A stretch of 64,000 nucleotides of DNA from an uncultured Paracoccaceae bacterium (GCA_947496605.1 CANMDF010000002.1:868001-932000), one strand, 5' to 3'. Counted from the first letter of the stretch, positions 8,711-17,109 are shown. The notes: generated by a model not told the origin, from the letters alone. A program made the numbers and translations.

Positions 8711-9466
8711 TTAGAGCCTTATGGCCGCAATCAGCCTGCCATAATCGGCCTGCTTTTCGTGGACCGACCTTCGATAACTGAAGAATCGCTTTGGATCGGC
8801 ATAGGTGCAGTGATGTGTCCATGACGCCGCTTTGATCCCGCTTTGCTTTAGCTGAAACAGGCCAAAGGCAGGCAGGTCGAATTGAAAGCGGTCGCCGTGT
8901 CCTTGTAGGAAGAAGCGATCGTAGCTGGGGTTTGATGCGATAAATGTTTCGCGAAACTCTGGCCCGACTTCGTAGTTGGCTTGACTAATCGACGGCCCGA
9001 TCACTGCCACGATATTTGTGCGCGACGCCCCAAGATTCTCCATGCCTGCGACGGTCGCCTCTAACACGCCATGCAAAGCGCCTTTCCATCCTGCGTGTGC
9101 AGCACCGATGACACCTGCCTTGGGGTCTGCAAAAAGCACGGGTTGGCAATCAGCCGTCAGGATCGACAGCGCGACCCCTTTGGTTGCGGTGACCAGAGCA
9201 TCTGCTTTTGGTACGGGTTTCATGGGGGCGTTCACGGCAACGGCATCTGCTGAATGGATTTGATGCACCCCAACCAACTGGTCGTCTGCGATGCCAAGCA
9301 AATCCGCCACGCGGGATCGGTTGATCGTCACGATTTCATGTTGGTCAGAGCTGCCGTATCCACAATTCAACCCCTCAAACACGCCAGAGGATGCGCCACC
9401 TTTGCGGGTAAAGAACCCATGCGTCAGCCCATCAAGAAGCGGATCAGTGATGATTTCGAGCGTCAT
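8711..9466 (-). CDS. pgeF: Peptidoglycan editing factor PgeF (laccase-like, DUF152/YfiH)
   Basis: This 251-residue protein of the multicopper-polyphenol-oxidase-like DUF152 family corrects misincorporated residues in peptidoglycan precursors, as established for E. coli YfiH. The signature residues are visible in LTADCQPVLFAD (Cys) and GAAHAGWKGALHGVLEAT (His), with an upstream GVHQIHSADAV. The start overlaps the stop of the MidA-like gene (4 bases), giving the order lgt-midA-pgeF on the reverse strand, a common Rhodobacteraceae arrangement. Confidence 0.93.
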   Translation of the reverse strand: MTLEIITDPLLDGLTHGFFTRKGGASSGVFEGLNCGYGSSDQHEIVTINRSRVADLLGIADDQLVGVHQIHSADAVAVNAPMKPVPKADALVTATKGVALSILTADCQPVLFADPKAGVIGAAHAGWKGALHGVLEATVAGMENLGASRTNIVAVIGPSISQANYEVGPEFRETFIASNPSYDRFFLQGHGDRFQFDLPAFGLFQLKQSGIKAASWTHHCTYADPKRFFSYRRSVHEKQADYGRLIAAIRL

Positions 9467-10521
9467 GGCTCTAGTCCCGGTGCTGGTTTGGCGTTGGAAG
9501 GATAGATACTCATTACTTTGAAAAGGTCGCCCATTTCCGCCGGGTGGGTCAAGCGCCGATGTGCGGCGATATGCGAGGTCAATGCATCGCCCGTCAGCTG
9601 TGTCGCCAGCGCTTGTGCGCGTTGTGTGATTCCAAGCCGTTCAAGAAACACCCCTTGCCGCGAGAGTTTGCTAAACTTCGCGGGGTGCGCATGTGCGGCG
9701 ATGGCTGCGAAATCGACATGCGCCGTCAGGTCGGCCTCGCCGGGGGCGGCAAGTGGGTCGGTGTGATCTTGTGATTTGAGCGCTTGCAACGTGTCACCCA
9801 GTGACTGCCAATCACCGTAGTCGATGATCAGAGCGTTGCCGCCATAGGTTTCGATCTTGCTGCCAATGGTGGCCATGATGGATGGCAGGGCAGGGCAATG
9901 CTCGATCAGGTCACCGTCTTGCGTGTCCGCGAGGCGGTCTGTGAGCAAAGCAAGCGGTGCGGGCGCGGATAGTCCAAAGCAAAGCGCGCCATCGCTAGCA
10001 CCAACCATCTTTTCGCGCCATCCGTCTCCTTCGCGCAGGAACTGGCGAATGGGCAGGGCATCGAAGAACTCGTTCGCGATCAGAAAAAGAGGGGTGTTTG
10101 GCAGCGTATCGACACGGTCATGCCATGTGGCATCAGGGATTAGTTTGGCTTGTTTGCTGCGCAGGGTTGGCGATGTCTCAACTAGATGGACCGACAGTGC
10201 ATCGTGAAAGCCGGGCACAGTTTTGGTGGCCCGCAACGCATCAGCCATCAACGTGCCGCGCCCCGGCCCAAGCTCGGCCAGTGTGATGTTGACGGGTTGC
10301 CCTTGGTCCATCCACGTTTGCGCCAGCGACAGCCCAATCAATTCACCAAACATCTGGCTGATCTCTGGTGCTGTCGTAAAATCACCAGCCACGCCAAAGG
10401 GATCGCGCGTGGCATAATACCCATGGTCAGGATGCATCAGGCAATCGGCCATATAATCGGCCAGACTGATTGGTCCAGTCCGCGCGATCCGGGCGATCAA
10501 GAGATCACCCAAGGCGGTCAT
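9463..10521 (-). CDS. SAM-dependent methyltransferase, MidA/NDUFAF7 family (COG1565)
   Basis: This is a class I methyltransferase of 352 residues. The N-terminal segment [22 protein letters not shown] and the SAM loop [17 protein letters not shown] are hallmarks of COG1565, whose eukaryotic member NDUFAF7 methylates an arginine of respiratory complex [16 protein letters not shown] is a further family motif. The bacterial substrate is not established. It overlaps both neighbours by 4 bases (lgt upstream, pgeF downstream), consistent with one operon. Confidence 0.92.
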   Translation of the reverse strand: MTALGDLLIARIARTGPISLADYMADCLMHPDHGYYATRDPFGVAGDFTTAPEISQMFGELIGLSLAQTWMDQGQPVNITLAELGPGRGTLMADALRATKTVPGFHDALSVHLVETSPTLRSKQAKLIPDATWHDRVDTLPNTPLFLIANEFFDALPIRQFLREGDGWREKMVGASDGALCFGLSAPAPLALLTDRLADTQDGDLIEHCPALPSIMATIGSKIETYGGNALIIDYGDWQSLGDTLQALKSQDHTDPLAAPGEADLTAHVDFAAIAAHAHPAKFSKLSRQGVFLERLGITQRAQALATQLTGDALTSHIAAHRRLTHPAEMGDLFKVMSIYPSNAKPAPGLEP

Positions 10522-11396
10522 CTGCGCACAGCCATGACGACAACGGTCAGGCCCACAAGGATCATCGGCAGCGTTAGCGTTTGCCCCATCGTCAGGCCGT
10601 AACCGTTCACATGAAACGCCAGCCCCAGTTCATTGCCCACGCTGACAAATTGCGCGTCAGGTTGGCGGACAAATTCTACAAGGAACCGTGCAATGCCGTA
10701 GCCCATAAAGAAGATCCCAGACAGCAACCACGGTTTTTTCAGCGCACCAAAGCGGAACGCCAGCACGATCAGGATCGTACCCAGCAGCAGCCCTTCAAGG
10801 CCCGCTTCGTAGAGTTGCGAAGGGTGGCGCACGCAAGGCTCCAACGCCGTCGCACAGGCTTGGGCGGCTTGGCCGGGAAAAACAACGCCCCATGGCAGGT
10901 CCGTTTGACGCCCCCAAAGTTCGGCATTGATGAAATTCGCGATACGCACCAGCAGCACCGCAGGGGTGGCCGCGACGGCGATGATATCGGCCAGATCGGG
11001 GAGGGGGACTTTGTGGCGGCGGCTGAAGAGGAACACCGCAACGACGACGCCCAAGAACCCGCCATGAAACGACAGCCCGCCTTCCCAGATTTTGATGATA
11101 TCAAGTGGGGCGGCGAGGAAGTCAGCCGGTTTGTAGAAAAACACATACCCCAAACGCCCGCCGCCGATCACGCCCACGACGATATAGGTCAGCAGATCTT
11201 CGAGTTGCGACACTTGCATTGGTGGGCCGTTGCGCCACAAATTAGGGCGCTTCAGCGCGTATTTGATCAACTGCCAGCCAATCGCGATCCCTACGATATA
11301 GGCCATCGCGTACCAGCGCAGCGCGACCGTGAATCCAAAGACGGTGAACGAGAAAATCTCGGGCGAGATTTCGGGGAAGGGAATGGCTGCGAACAT
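10518..11396 (-). CDS. lgt: Prolipoprotein diacylglyceryl transferase
   Basis: Lgt transfers diacylglycerol from phosphatidylglycerol to the lipobox cysteine of prolipoproteins in the inner membrane. The protein is about 292 residues with seven hydrophobic segments. The signature [15 protein letters not shown] is present, as are [16 protein letters not shown] and [13 protein letters not shown], with the family's catalytic His and Arg. I chose the ATG at 11396 ([15 protein letters not shown]), the usual Roseobacter start; an in-frame upstream extension to 11489 has no family support and would run into the ubiK promoter region. First gene of lgt-midA-pgeF. Confidence 0.94.
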   Translation of the reverse strand: MFAAIPFPEISPEIFSFTVFGFTVALRWYAMAYIVGIAIGWQLIKYALKRPNLWRNGPPMQVSQLEDLLTYIVVGVIGGGRLGYVFFYKPADFLAAPLDIIKIWEGGLSFHGGFLGVVVAVFLFSRRHKVPLPDLADIIAVAATPAVLLVRIANFINAELWGRQTDLPWGVVFPGQAAQACATALEPCVRHPSQLYEAGLEGLLLGTILIVLAFRFGALKKPWLLSGIFFMGYGIARFLVEFVRQPDAQFVSVGNELGLAFHVNGYGLTMGQTLTLPMILVGLTVVVMAVRR

Positions 11397-11503
11397 GGCG
11401 GTATTCGTCGTCTGCGGGTGCGGCAAAGTCAACCGCTCTTGCCTTGGGTTGTAGCGGCGCTGGCAAAAGCCCATATAAAGGCCAAGCACAGATGGAGAGC
11501 ACC

Positions 11504-11740
11504 ATGCAGAGCAACAACAAAATCCTTGATGACATCAGCCAGTTGATGACCAACGCTATGGGCGTGGCCCAAGGCGCGAAAGACGAAGCGAACACCGCGA
11601 TGAAGTCCATGATGGACCGCTGGCTGGCCGACCGCGATTTCGTGACCCGCGAAGAATTCGACGCGGTACGGGCCATGGCGCAGAAGGCACGCGAAGAGAA
11701 CGAAGCGCTGAGCGCACGTTTGGCGGCGCTGGAAAAGTAG
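11504..11740 (+). CDS. ubiK: Accessory factor UbiK-like BMFP protein
   Basis: This 78-residue coiled-coil protein is of the BMFP/YqiC type ([18 protein letters not shown], then [21 protein letters not shown]). UbiK assists ubiquinone biosynthesis in E. coli, and alphaproteobacterial BMFP proteins share the fold. The ATG at 11504 has GGAG 8 bases upstream; an in-frame ATG at 11492 lacks a good site. Divergent from lgt across ~108 bases. The stop TAG at 11738-11740 forms part of the GTAG head of a REP palindrome. Confidence 0.85.
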   Translation: MQSNNKILDDISQLMTNAMGVAQGAKDEANTAMKSMMDRWLADRDFVTREEFDAVRAMAQKAREENEALSARLAALEK

Positions 11741-11786
11741 GTCGGGATTTCCCCAACTGAGAGCGGCGGGGGAGCCCCCGCCCTAC
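11737..11786. repeat. Paired REP-type palindromes (BIME-like), copy 1
   Basis: A forward element starts with GTAG at 11737-11740, followed by an imperfect stem GTCGGG/CCCAAC to 11757. A reverse element (11765-11786) has a perfect 8-bp stem GGCGGGGG/CCCCCGCC and ends in CTAC, the complement of GTAG. A GTAG head plus hairpin is the hallmark of REPs mobilised by RAYT transposases, from family knowledge. The trailing CGGTTTT is also found in copy 2 at 12472-12532. Confidence 0.7.
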
Positions 11787-11803
11787 GGTTTTGGACGCAT
11801 AAC

Positions 11804-12475
11804 ATGACCTGGATTTTTAAGGCTTCTCCGGATGGCAATGGCGGACATGTCAGCATGCATGCTGTCGATCCCAAAACCATGGATGATTGGTACAAAACTC
11901 TGGCTAGTAGCATACTTGGCGATCTTAGTGATGCTTACCACGGCAACAATATACCCTTTCAGATGACTCACGCGCCGCGCCATTTCGTTACTCCCAAGCG
12001 TATCACCGCGTTCAAAGACCTTTTCTGGGTTGAAGGCAAAATGCTTATAATCTCAGACCAGCTTCGCGTGATTATCCAAGCACATGATCCAGATGTGCAT
12101 CATATTTGGCCTATTCAGGTTATGTCCAAAAAGGGGGTGACCTATCCCGATGCTCTCTATGGTTTTGTGCCGACAGTTCACGCAGCTGCGATTTCTGAGA
12201 CAGAGGGTGATGTATGCGTCGAAGAGGAGAGCACGCATCCTCCGACAAAGCTATTTCCGATGGGGATGTGGAGCCCACGTAGAACGGGTCTTGACGTGAC
12301 TTGGAGTGCGGCTGTTGACGCAAGTAAATGCCCACCCAATCATATTTGGTGGGATCACGGGCTTACCGAAAACCATCTGTTGTTGTCTGATCCATTGCAC
12401 GAAGCGATCGTTGCGGCGGGGTTGAAGGTTATTCCGATGAAGAAAACCAAATTGGCGAAACAACCCAACCTGTAG
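11804..12475 (+). CDS. DUF1629/Imm11-like protein (possible orphan immunity protein)
   Basis: This is a 223-residue soluble protein. Two segments resemble the DUF1629/Imm11-type immunity superfamily: EGKMLIISDQLRVIIQAHDPDVHHIWPIQV in the middle and ENHLLLSDPLHEAIVAAGL near the end (pattern: '..l.vSd.l...i......'). This assignment is from memory of the family and is only moderate. No toxin gene (Rhs, LXG, YD-repeat) lies nearby. It begins 17 bases after REP pair copy 1 and its stop TAG (12473-12475) is inside the head of copy 2. No clear ribosome site precedes ATG 11804. Confidence 0.6.
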   Translation: MTWIFKASPDGNGGHVSMHAVDPKTMDDWYKTLASSILGDLSDAYHGNNIPFQMTHAPRHFVTPKRITAFKDLFWVEGKMLIISDQLRVIIQAHDPDVHHIWPIQVMSKKGVTYPDALYGFVPTVHAAAISETEGDVCVEEESTHPPTKLFPMGMWSPRRTGLDVTWSAAVDASKCPPNHIWWDHGLTENHLLLSDPLHEAIVAAGLKVIPMKKTKLAKQPNL

Positions 12476-12532
12476 GTCGGGGCTTGCCCCGACGCATCCG
12501 CGATAGCCGAGGAGCCTCCGCCCAACGGTTTT
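12472..12532. repeat. Paired REP-type palindromes (BIME-like), copy 2
   Basis: The forward element at 12472-12493 has GTAG then a perfect 7-bp stem, GTCGGGG CTTG CCCCGAC. The reverse partner (12507-12526) is degenerate, with GAGG/CCTC stem core and CAAC in place of CTAC, followed by GGTTTT. The order and trailing sequence match copy 1, so the two pairs form imperfect direct repeats around the Imm11-like gene. Confidence 0.65.
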
Positions 12533-12664
12533 CCCAAATAAGCGACCGAGGTATTCTGCGCGGTTTGCGGAATGCGGGGAAAACCACGCGCAACATCCCC
12601 TAGATGCCATCCCTTCCTTCTGTGACGGTCCCCCCCAACGACACGTCAAACAGGGAGAATGACG

Positions 12665-12892
12665 ATGGGACTAGGTGATATGATCGGCAAAGTGACTGGC
12701 ATGATGGGTGGCGGTGATTTTGATTTTGGCGCCAAGATGGAAGAGCTGGGGATTGACCCCGCGATGTTGGAAAACTTGGACGTTGATGGTGTGAAAACCA
12801 TGATTGAGGAAAAGGGTTTTGATCTGTCGATGCTGGACAGCCTTGGCATTGATCTGGACGAGATGATCGCGAAGTTTAAAGGCGAGGCTTGA
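12665..12892 (+). CDS. Small acidic hypothetical protein (75 aa)
   Basis: This is a short acidic protein, MGLGDMIGKVTGMMGGGDF..., whose C-terminal two-thirds has a loose repeat of the type LGIDPAMLENLDVDG and GFDLSMLDSLGIDLDE. I chose the ATG at 12665 because the GGGAG site is 8 bases upstream; the ATG at 12659 is too close. No family recognised. It is followed directly by a REP palindrome pair. Confidence 0.6.
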   Translation: MGLGDMIGKVTGMMGGGDFDFGAKMEELGIDPAMLENLDVDGVKTMIEEKGFDLSMLDSLGIDLDEMIAKFKGEA

Positions 12893-12898
12893 GTGAGT

Positions 12899-12955
12899 GG
12901 CGGGGCAGGCCCCGCCTTACGTCTCAAAACCAATGTAGGTCGGGGTTGGCCCGGC
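12899..12955. repeat. REP-type palindrome pair, opposite order
   Basis: A reverse element (12899-12920) has a perfect 8-bp stem GGCGGGGC AG GCCCCGCC followed by TTAC (complement of GTAA). A forward element (12935-12955) has GTAG followed by a 6-bp stem GTCGGG/CCCGGC with one G-T pair. This is the third REP cluster within 1.2 kb, here in tail-first order. Nothing else is recognisable in 12956-13149. Confidence 0.6.
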
Positions 12956-13149
12956 TGAACTGCAGCAGGATTGGCACCGCAGAAGATTTGATCCTGCGGC
13001 GTTCATCCGAAAGTAACAGTCTGTTTGCTATGCAGACCTGACGCCTTTCTGAAGGGATATCCGTATTGTAATTTGTCTTGTTTGCAGCGCCATTTTGGCT
13101 ATGCTCGGCCCATTACATTTTACCCATTTTTCCGAGAACGGAGCCGTTC

Positions 13150-13626
13150 ATGCCTCAGATTTTGCAGATTGCCGCGATTGCGGTTGCGACGCTGGGCACA
13201 GGGGCCGCTACGCTGACGGTAATGAATGAAGATATCCCTGATTTGGCTGTGCCAGAGGGTGATTGGACAACGGCTGGTGCGTTGGACGGGATTACTTTCG
13301 AAATATACGGCAAAGATCAAGCGAGCGGCGCTGAGATGGAAGACTATATTGTCTTTCGCGATGGGACGTTCCAATCCACCGATTGCGAAGAGTACTGTAA
13401 TTTCGGCTGGACCGATTACATGACCAAGGAAATAGATGGCGCGACCCACTTTACCGTCACAGCAATCTGTCCCGATGCGCCGCACACTGTGGTGTGGTAT
13501 GGCACCGTCACCGAAGACGAGGTGACAGTCGACGTCACCTGGACGACCCGGCGCTGGTATTGGACCAACCAGATATCGTTACAGGCCGTTGGCACTGTGG
13601 TCCCATCAGAAGCAATTTCCAGCTGA
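13150..13626 (+). CDS. Hypothetical exported protein (158 aa)
   Basis: The N-terminus MPQILQIAAIAVATLGTGAA is hydrophobic and looks like a signal peptide or anchor. The mature part is acidic and rich in Thr, Trp and Tyr, with a Cys pair in TDCEEYCNFGW and one further Cys in AICPDAPH. It may fold as a beta-rich periplasmic domain. The ATG at 13150 has GGAG about 8 bases upstream; a longer in-frame start at 13078 is not supported. No family recognised. Confidence 0.6.
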   Translation: MPQILQIAAIAVATLGTGAATLTVMNEDIPDLAVPEGDWTTAGALDGITFEIYGKDQASGAEMEDYIVFRDGTFQSTDCEEYCNFGWTDYMTKEIDGATHFTVTAICPDAPHTVVWYGTVTEDEVTVDVTWTTRRWYWTNQISLQAVGTVVPSEAISS

Positions 13627-13635
13627 GCCGCGCAC

Positions 13636-14292
13636 ATGACGTCTAACGGGCTGAGTTTGCCCGGTCTGATCTTCAAGATTGCTATCCTCGTCTGCTTTAT
13701 CGCGCTCGCCACTTGGGGCGTGCACATGATCCGTGATGCGCTCGACCTTCAAATTCGGCCTGATAACGAGCAGCAAGTTCACAAGGCTATCATGATCGGT
13801 GCTGTGGCTTATGTTGCGCTTCTTGCAATGCCTTTTGTCCCCGGCGCAGAGATTGGCATTGCGTTGCTCGCGGGGTTTGGTCCTGCGATTGCGCCACTGA
13901 TTTACGTTTGTACGATCGCCGCCATGATGCTGGCCTTCACGATCGGTCGGTTCCTGCCCGTTAGTGCGCTGGAACGTGTCTTGCTAGCCCTTAGGATGCG
14001 CCGTGCGGCCGCATTGGTGGCCCGCGCCGCGCCGCTATCAAAGGATGAGCGCGTTGCGATGTTGTTGGATGGCCAGTCAAAGCGCGTTCTACGTCTTGCC
14101 TTGCGATATCGCTATGTCGCAATGGCCGTTGCGGTGAACACGCCCGGCAATTCCATTATTGGCGGTGGTGGTGGCATCATGATCATTGCAGGCTTGAGCG
14201 GGATTTTTACGCCCGTCTCAACATTCCTTACAGTTATTATTGCTGTTTCGCCCGTACCTTTGGCTGTGATCTTTCTGGGACTACAATTCTGA
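13636..14292 (+). CDS. Membrane protein, VTT/DedA-like
   Basis: This is a 218-residue protein with about five hydrophobic segments. FVPGAEIGIALLAGFG followed by a long hydrophobic helix, and NTPGNSIIGGGGGIMIIAG followed by another, resemble the two re-entrant halves of VTT (DedA/SNARE-associated) membrane proteins. The family link is inferred from pattern only. It begins 9 bases after the preceding gene's stop, so the two are probably cotranscribed, and it converges on the M42 peptidase gene. Confidence 0.65.
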   Translation: MTSNGLSLPGLIFKIAILVCFIALATWGVHMIRDALDLQIRPDNEQQVHKAIMIGAVAYVALLAMPFVPGAEIGIALLAGFGPAIAPLIYVCTIAAMMLAFTIGRFLPVSALERVLLALRMRRAAALVARAAPLSKDERVAMLLDGQSKRVLRLALRYRYVAMAVAVNTPGNSIIGGGGGIMIIAGLSGIFTPVSTFLTVIIAVSPVPLAVIFLGLQF

Positions 14293-14372
14293 AACACGTT
14301 CGACGACAACGCTGTTGGTGAGGCCGGATCGTCTTTGGACGCGGCAAGGCCGGTCTCAATAGATGGACAGCC

Positions 14373-15404
14373 CTAAAACTCCCCCAAATACGCCACCAGA
14401 ATATCCAATGCCGCCTGCAGATCATCCTGCGCGATCATTTCGGTCACCGTGTGGATGTACCGCGTCCCCACCACGATCCCGACCGCCCGTGCACCTGCCG
14501 CTGCTTGTTGTGCGGCCGCCCCGTCTTGTCCGCCGGAGGCCAGCATCGTGCGCTGATAGGGGATCTTTTTCTTGATCGCGAGCGCTTCGATTTCGCCGAC
14601 CAGTTTCTTGTCCGCGATGAAGGACGCGTCGCGCACGTGCAGGCCAAAGCCTTTGCCCTGCACTGTGGTTGTATCTTTTTCTGGGATACCGGGGGTGTCG
14701 CAGGATAGCGTCACATCGATGCCCAGCCCGATGTCGGGTTTGATGGCGTAGGCGGATGTGCGTGCGCCGCGCAGGCCGACCTCTTCTTGAGTGGTGAAGG
14801 CCACGTGAATTTCAGCGCCACGTCCTTTGTCGCCCAGTGCCCTGATTGCCTCAATCCCCAGCCAGCAGGCGATGCGGTTGTCCAGCGCTTTGGACACGAA
14901 CTTGTCGCCCATTTCCAAAAACGGCTCGTCCATCACCACGTAGTCGCCGACTTTGACGACGTCATGTGTGGCTTTGCCCAAGCCGAGGTCGATAAAGAAT
15001 TCACCAACTTCAGGGATTTTCTTGCGGTCTTCGGGGGATGAAATGTGAACGGGCTTGCCGCCGGGGTTCATCACGCCTTTCAGATCGCCAGTATCAGTGC
15101 AGACCAAAACGCGACGCGAAAACAGGTTGCGCGGATCAAAGCCGCCTACAGGCAGGACGTAGATAAAGCCGTTCTTGTCGATATGGCTGACCAGAAAGCC
15201 GATTTCGTCCATGTGGCAGAGCAACATGATTTTGGGTGCGTCCGCTTTGGTCGCCTCACGGCGGCACAGCAAGCTACCCATAGGATCAGTCTCAACCGAA
15301 TCGAACAGGCCGTCGATCTCAGACGTGATCAGATCGCGGACGCGTTCTTCGTGGCCGGGCACACCGGGCATTTTGCAAAGCCGTTTCAGAAGGTCAGTGT
15401 TCAT
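14373..15404 (-). CDS. M42 family metallopeptidase (cocatalytic-metal aminopeptidase)
   Basis: This is a cytoplasmic, probably dodecameric, two-metal aminopeptidase of 343 residues. Metal and catalytic residues are visible in order: His in LLCHMDEIGF, bridging Asp in KALDNRIACW, the Glu pair in FTTQEEVGLRGA, Asp in GLGIDVTLS, and the terminal His in YIHTVTEMI. The start ATG at 15404 (MNTDLLKRLCKMPGVPGHE) has an AGGAG site, preferred over an upstream in-frame ATG. It is divergent from the YbjN gene across a region with DnaA-box-like motifs. Confidence 0.92.
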   Translation of the reverse strand: MNTDLLKRLCKMPGVPGHEERVRDLITSEIDGLFDSVETDPMGSLLCRREATKADAPKIMLLCHMDEIGFLVSHIDKNGFIYVLPVGGFDPRNLFSRRVLVCTDTGDLKGVMNPGGKPVHISSPEDRKKIPEVGEFFIDLGLGKATHDVVKVGDYVVMDEPFLEMGDKFVSKALDNRIACWLGIEAIRALGDKGRGAEIHVAFTTQEEVGLRGARTSAYAIKPDIGLGIDVTLSCDTPGIPEKDTTTVQGKGFGLHVRDASFIADKKLVGEIEALAIKKKIPYQRTMLASGGQDGAAAQQAAAGARAVGIVVGTRYIHTVTEMIAQDDLQAALDILVAYLGEF

Positions 15405-15457
15405 GTGGGGTGCTCCTTTGTTGGTCGTAGCTTGGGCCGTGGGTGCGGGAATGGCAA

Positions 15458-15552
15458 TTATCCACATGAAATATTTGCGACACCCCACTTATCCCCAAGA
15501 AATTGCTTTACAGGTCAGCCTGCTTTGCGCCACGATATGTGGTAGGGGATAA
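15458..15552. promoter_or_regulatory. Cluster of DnaA-box-like sites
   Basis: A perfect TTATCCACA box lies at 15458-15466, a one-mismatch box TTATCCCCA at 15489-15497, and the inverted core GGGGATAA at 15545-15552. All are in the 232-base divergent intergenic region between the M42 peptidase and YbjN genes. Function is inferred; chance occurrence is possible. Confidence 0.4.
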
Positions 15553-15636
15553 AGGTGAACAACACCGCCCCTAGAGCAGGCACCTAGCGCTTGGGCACTG
15601 CCATGACCCATGCGCCAACGCAGTGAGGCCGAGCAT

Positions 15637-16140
15637 ATGGCATTGTCCGAACATTTCCCTGAGGCGGAAGATCTTCATCCGATTGATCTGGTGGAACACA
15701 TTGCAGAACACCACGCGTGGGAGTTCGATCGCATCCATGACGACCAGATTGCAATGGCGGTTGTGGGACAGTGGCGCACGTATTCTGTCACGCTGGCATG
15801 GTCCGCTTATGACGAAACGCTGCGCCTGATTTGCACCTTTGATATGGAGCCACCAGCTGAGCGTTTGCCAATCCTTTATGAGACATTGAATGTGATCAAC
15901 GATCGCTGCTGGGCGGGTGCGTTTACCTGGTGGGACGAGCAGCAATTGATGGTTTACCGCTATGGTCTGATGTTGACCGGCGATCAGGTTGCGGGCCCCG
16001 ATCAGATTGACACGATGATTGGCGCAGCTGTCGCGGCCTGCGAGCAATACTATCCGGCAATACAATTGGTGACTTGGGCCGACAGAACGCCCGAAGAGGC
16101 GGTGCAAGTCGCAATCGGCGGGGCCTACGGGCGCGCTTGA
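15637..16140 (+). CDS. YbjN domain-containing protein
   Basis: This is a 167-residue soluble protein of the YbjN family, a type III secretion chaperone-like fold with no settled function in alphaproteobacteria. It shows the conserved layout of an N-terminal acidic segment, then TYSVTLAWSAYDETLRLICTF, LYETLNVINDRCWAGAFTWWD, and a C-terminal VAACEQYYPAIQLVTW. The ATG at 15637 has GAGG 9 bases upstream; an earlier in-frame ATG at 15610 does not. It ends just before a strong bidirectional terminator. Confidence 0.85.
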   Translation: MALSEHFPEAEDLHPIDLVEHIAEHHAWEFDRIHDDQIAMAVVGQWRTYSVTLAWSAYDETLRLICTFDMEPPAERLPILYETLNVINDRCWAGAFTWWDEQQLMVYRYGLMLTGDQVAGPDQIDTMIGAAVAACEQYYPAIQLVTWADRTPEEAVQVAIGGAYGRA

Positions 16141-16160
16141 GGTTAAACCTTAGAAATGTT

Positions 16161-16193
16161 GGGCTGGCCATGTCATTGGCCAGCCCATTTTTT
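16161..16193. terminator. Bidirectional rho-independent terminator
   Basis: A perfect 10-bp stem (GGGCTGGCCA / TGGCCAGCCC) at 16161-16186 with a TGTCAT loop is followed on the plus strand by ATTTTTTAT. It sits between the convergent YbjN and PilJ-N-like genes. Confidence 0.85.
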
Positions 16194-17109
16194 ATGAATT
16201 GGGATTTGCGGCACCCGCGTACATGCCCACAACGGTGTTCATGTTCGCCATTGTGATGTTCAGCGCGTCGAATTTGATCGCGTGGGTCCCGGCATCCAAT
16301 GTGTCCCCAGCAACGACATCAGAGATCAGGGGCGCGACGCTGGTCCAATCGTCCAGCACGCCTTGCAGGCCGTTTGCGATTTCAGGGTTCGGCGGTGGTC
16401 CGATGCCGACAGCGGGCATGCCAAAGCGCAATGCTTCGAGGGATGCCTCAAAAATCTGAGCGGTGCCTGTTAGAGACTCGATTGTATTTGTCGCATCATG
16501 CCCTGCCGCGATCATACAAGTTTCTTTTGACATCTTCTGGGTCAGCATGCGCTGTCGGCCGGAAATGTCGATGAGCATTAACGAGGCGCGAGTTGCAGCA
16601 TTTGGGTTTGCATATTGCTTGACCAATTCTTCGACGACCAGTTGCGCGGCAGACAGCACTTTTAGGTTCTCTGTCATCAAAAGGTCGATATCAGCATCAC
16701 TCGCTGATCCAGAAATGGCTGCGTCAGCCGCAGTCTTGAACGGGATCCAAATGTCGCGAAGTGCATGAATGCGCTCAAGCGATTTGCGTCGTGTTTCTGG
16801 CATCAAGATGTTCAGGTCTTCGTCACCAAACTCTAAAGCCAGTAGAATTTGTTCGAACTCAGCAGTTGCGCTTTCCAAAAGGGCCGACGCATTGTCCACT
16901 GCGATGCCTTCGTTCACATGACAGGCCGCCGCGGGAATGCGCTGGGAAAGCATGCGCAGTTTGCCGGATAGGTTAATCCGCTCTTGTGCGTTTTCCTCAA
17001 CGACCGCCGTGATGGATGCATCTTGGGAAGATTGTGCATGGATGGGTAAGGTGGTTGCCATCAAGGCAAAAGGAATTGCAGCTGCCAGCAATTTCATTTT
17101 CTTGTTCAT
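16192..17109 (-). CDS. Exported protein with two PilJ-N (type IV pili MCP N-terminal) domains
   Basis: This 305-residue protein has a signal peptide (MKLLAAAIPFALMATTLPIHA) and two copies of the PF13675-type helical sensor. The repeat signatures are NLSGKLRMLSQRIPAAAC near residue 45 and DISGRQRMLTQKMSKETC near residue 180, each followed by a long amphipathic helix. There is no transmembrane anchor or signalling domain after them, so it is a free periplasmic sensor-like protein and not a chemoreceptor. The ATG at 17109 is preceded by GAGGA. Function unknown; ligand binding is inferred. Confidence 0.8.
   Translation of the reverse strand: MNKKMKLLAAAIPFALMATTLPIHAQSSQDASITAVVEENAQERINLSGKLRMLSQRIPAAACHVNEGIAVDNASALLESATAEFEQILLALEFGDEDLNILMPETRRKSLERIHALRDIWIPFKTAADAAISGSASDADIDLLMTENLKVLSAAQLVVEELVKQYANPNAATRASLMLIDISGRQRMLTQKMSKETCMIAAGHDATNTIESLTGTAQIFEASLEALRFGMPAVGIGPPPNPEIANGLQGVLDDWTSVAPLISDVVAGDTLDAGTHAIKFDALNITMANMNTVVGMYAGAANPNS

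Noticed and set aside
10581..11546. Long forward frame of 321 codons opposite lgt
   Set aside because: It is the antisense shadow of lgt, and its Arg/Gln/His-rich translation has no domain.
15405..15636. Full chromosomal origin at the DnaA-box cluster
   Set aside because: Only one perfect box, no AT-rich unwinding region and no dnaA, hemE or par genes nearby.
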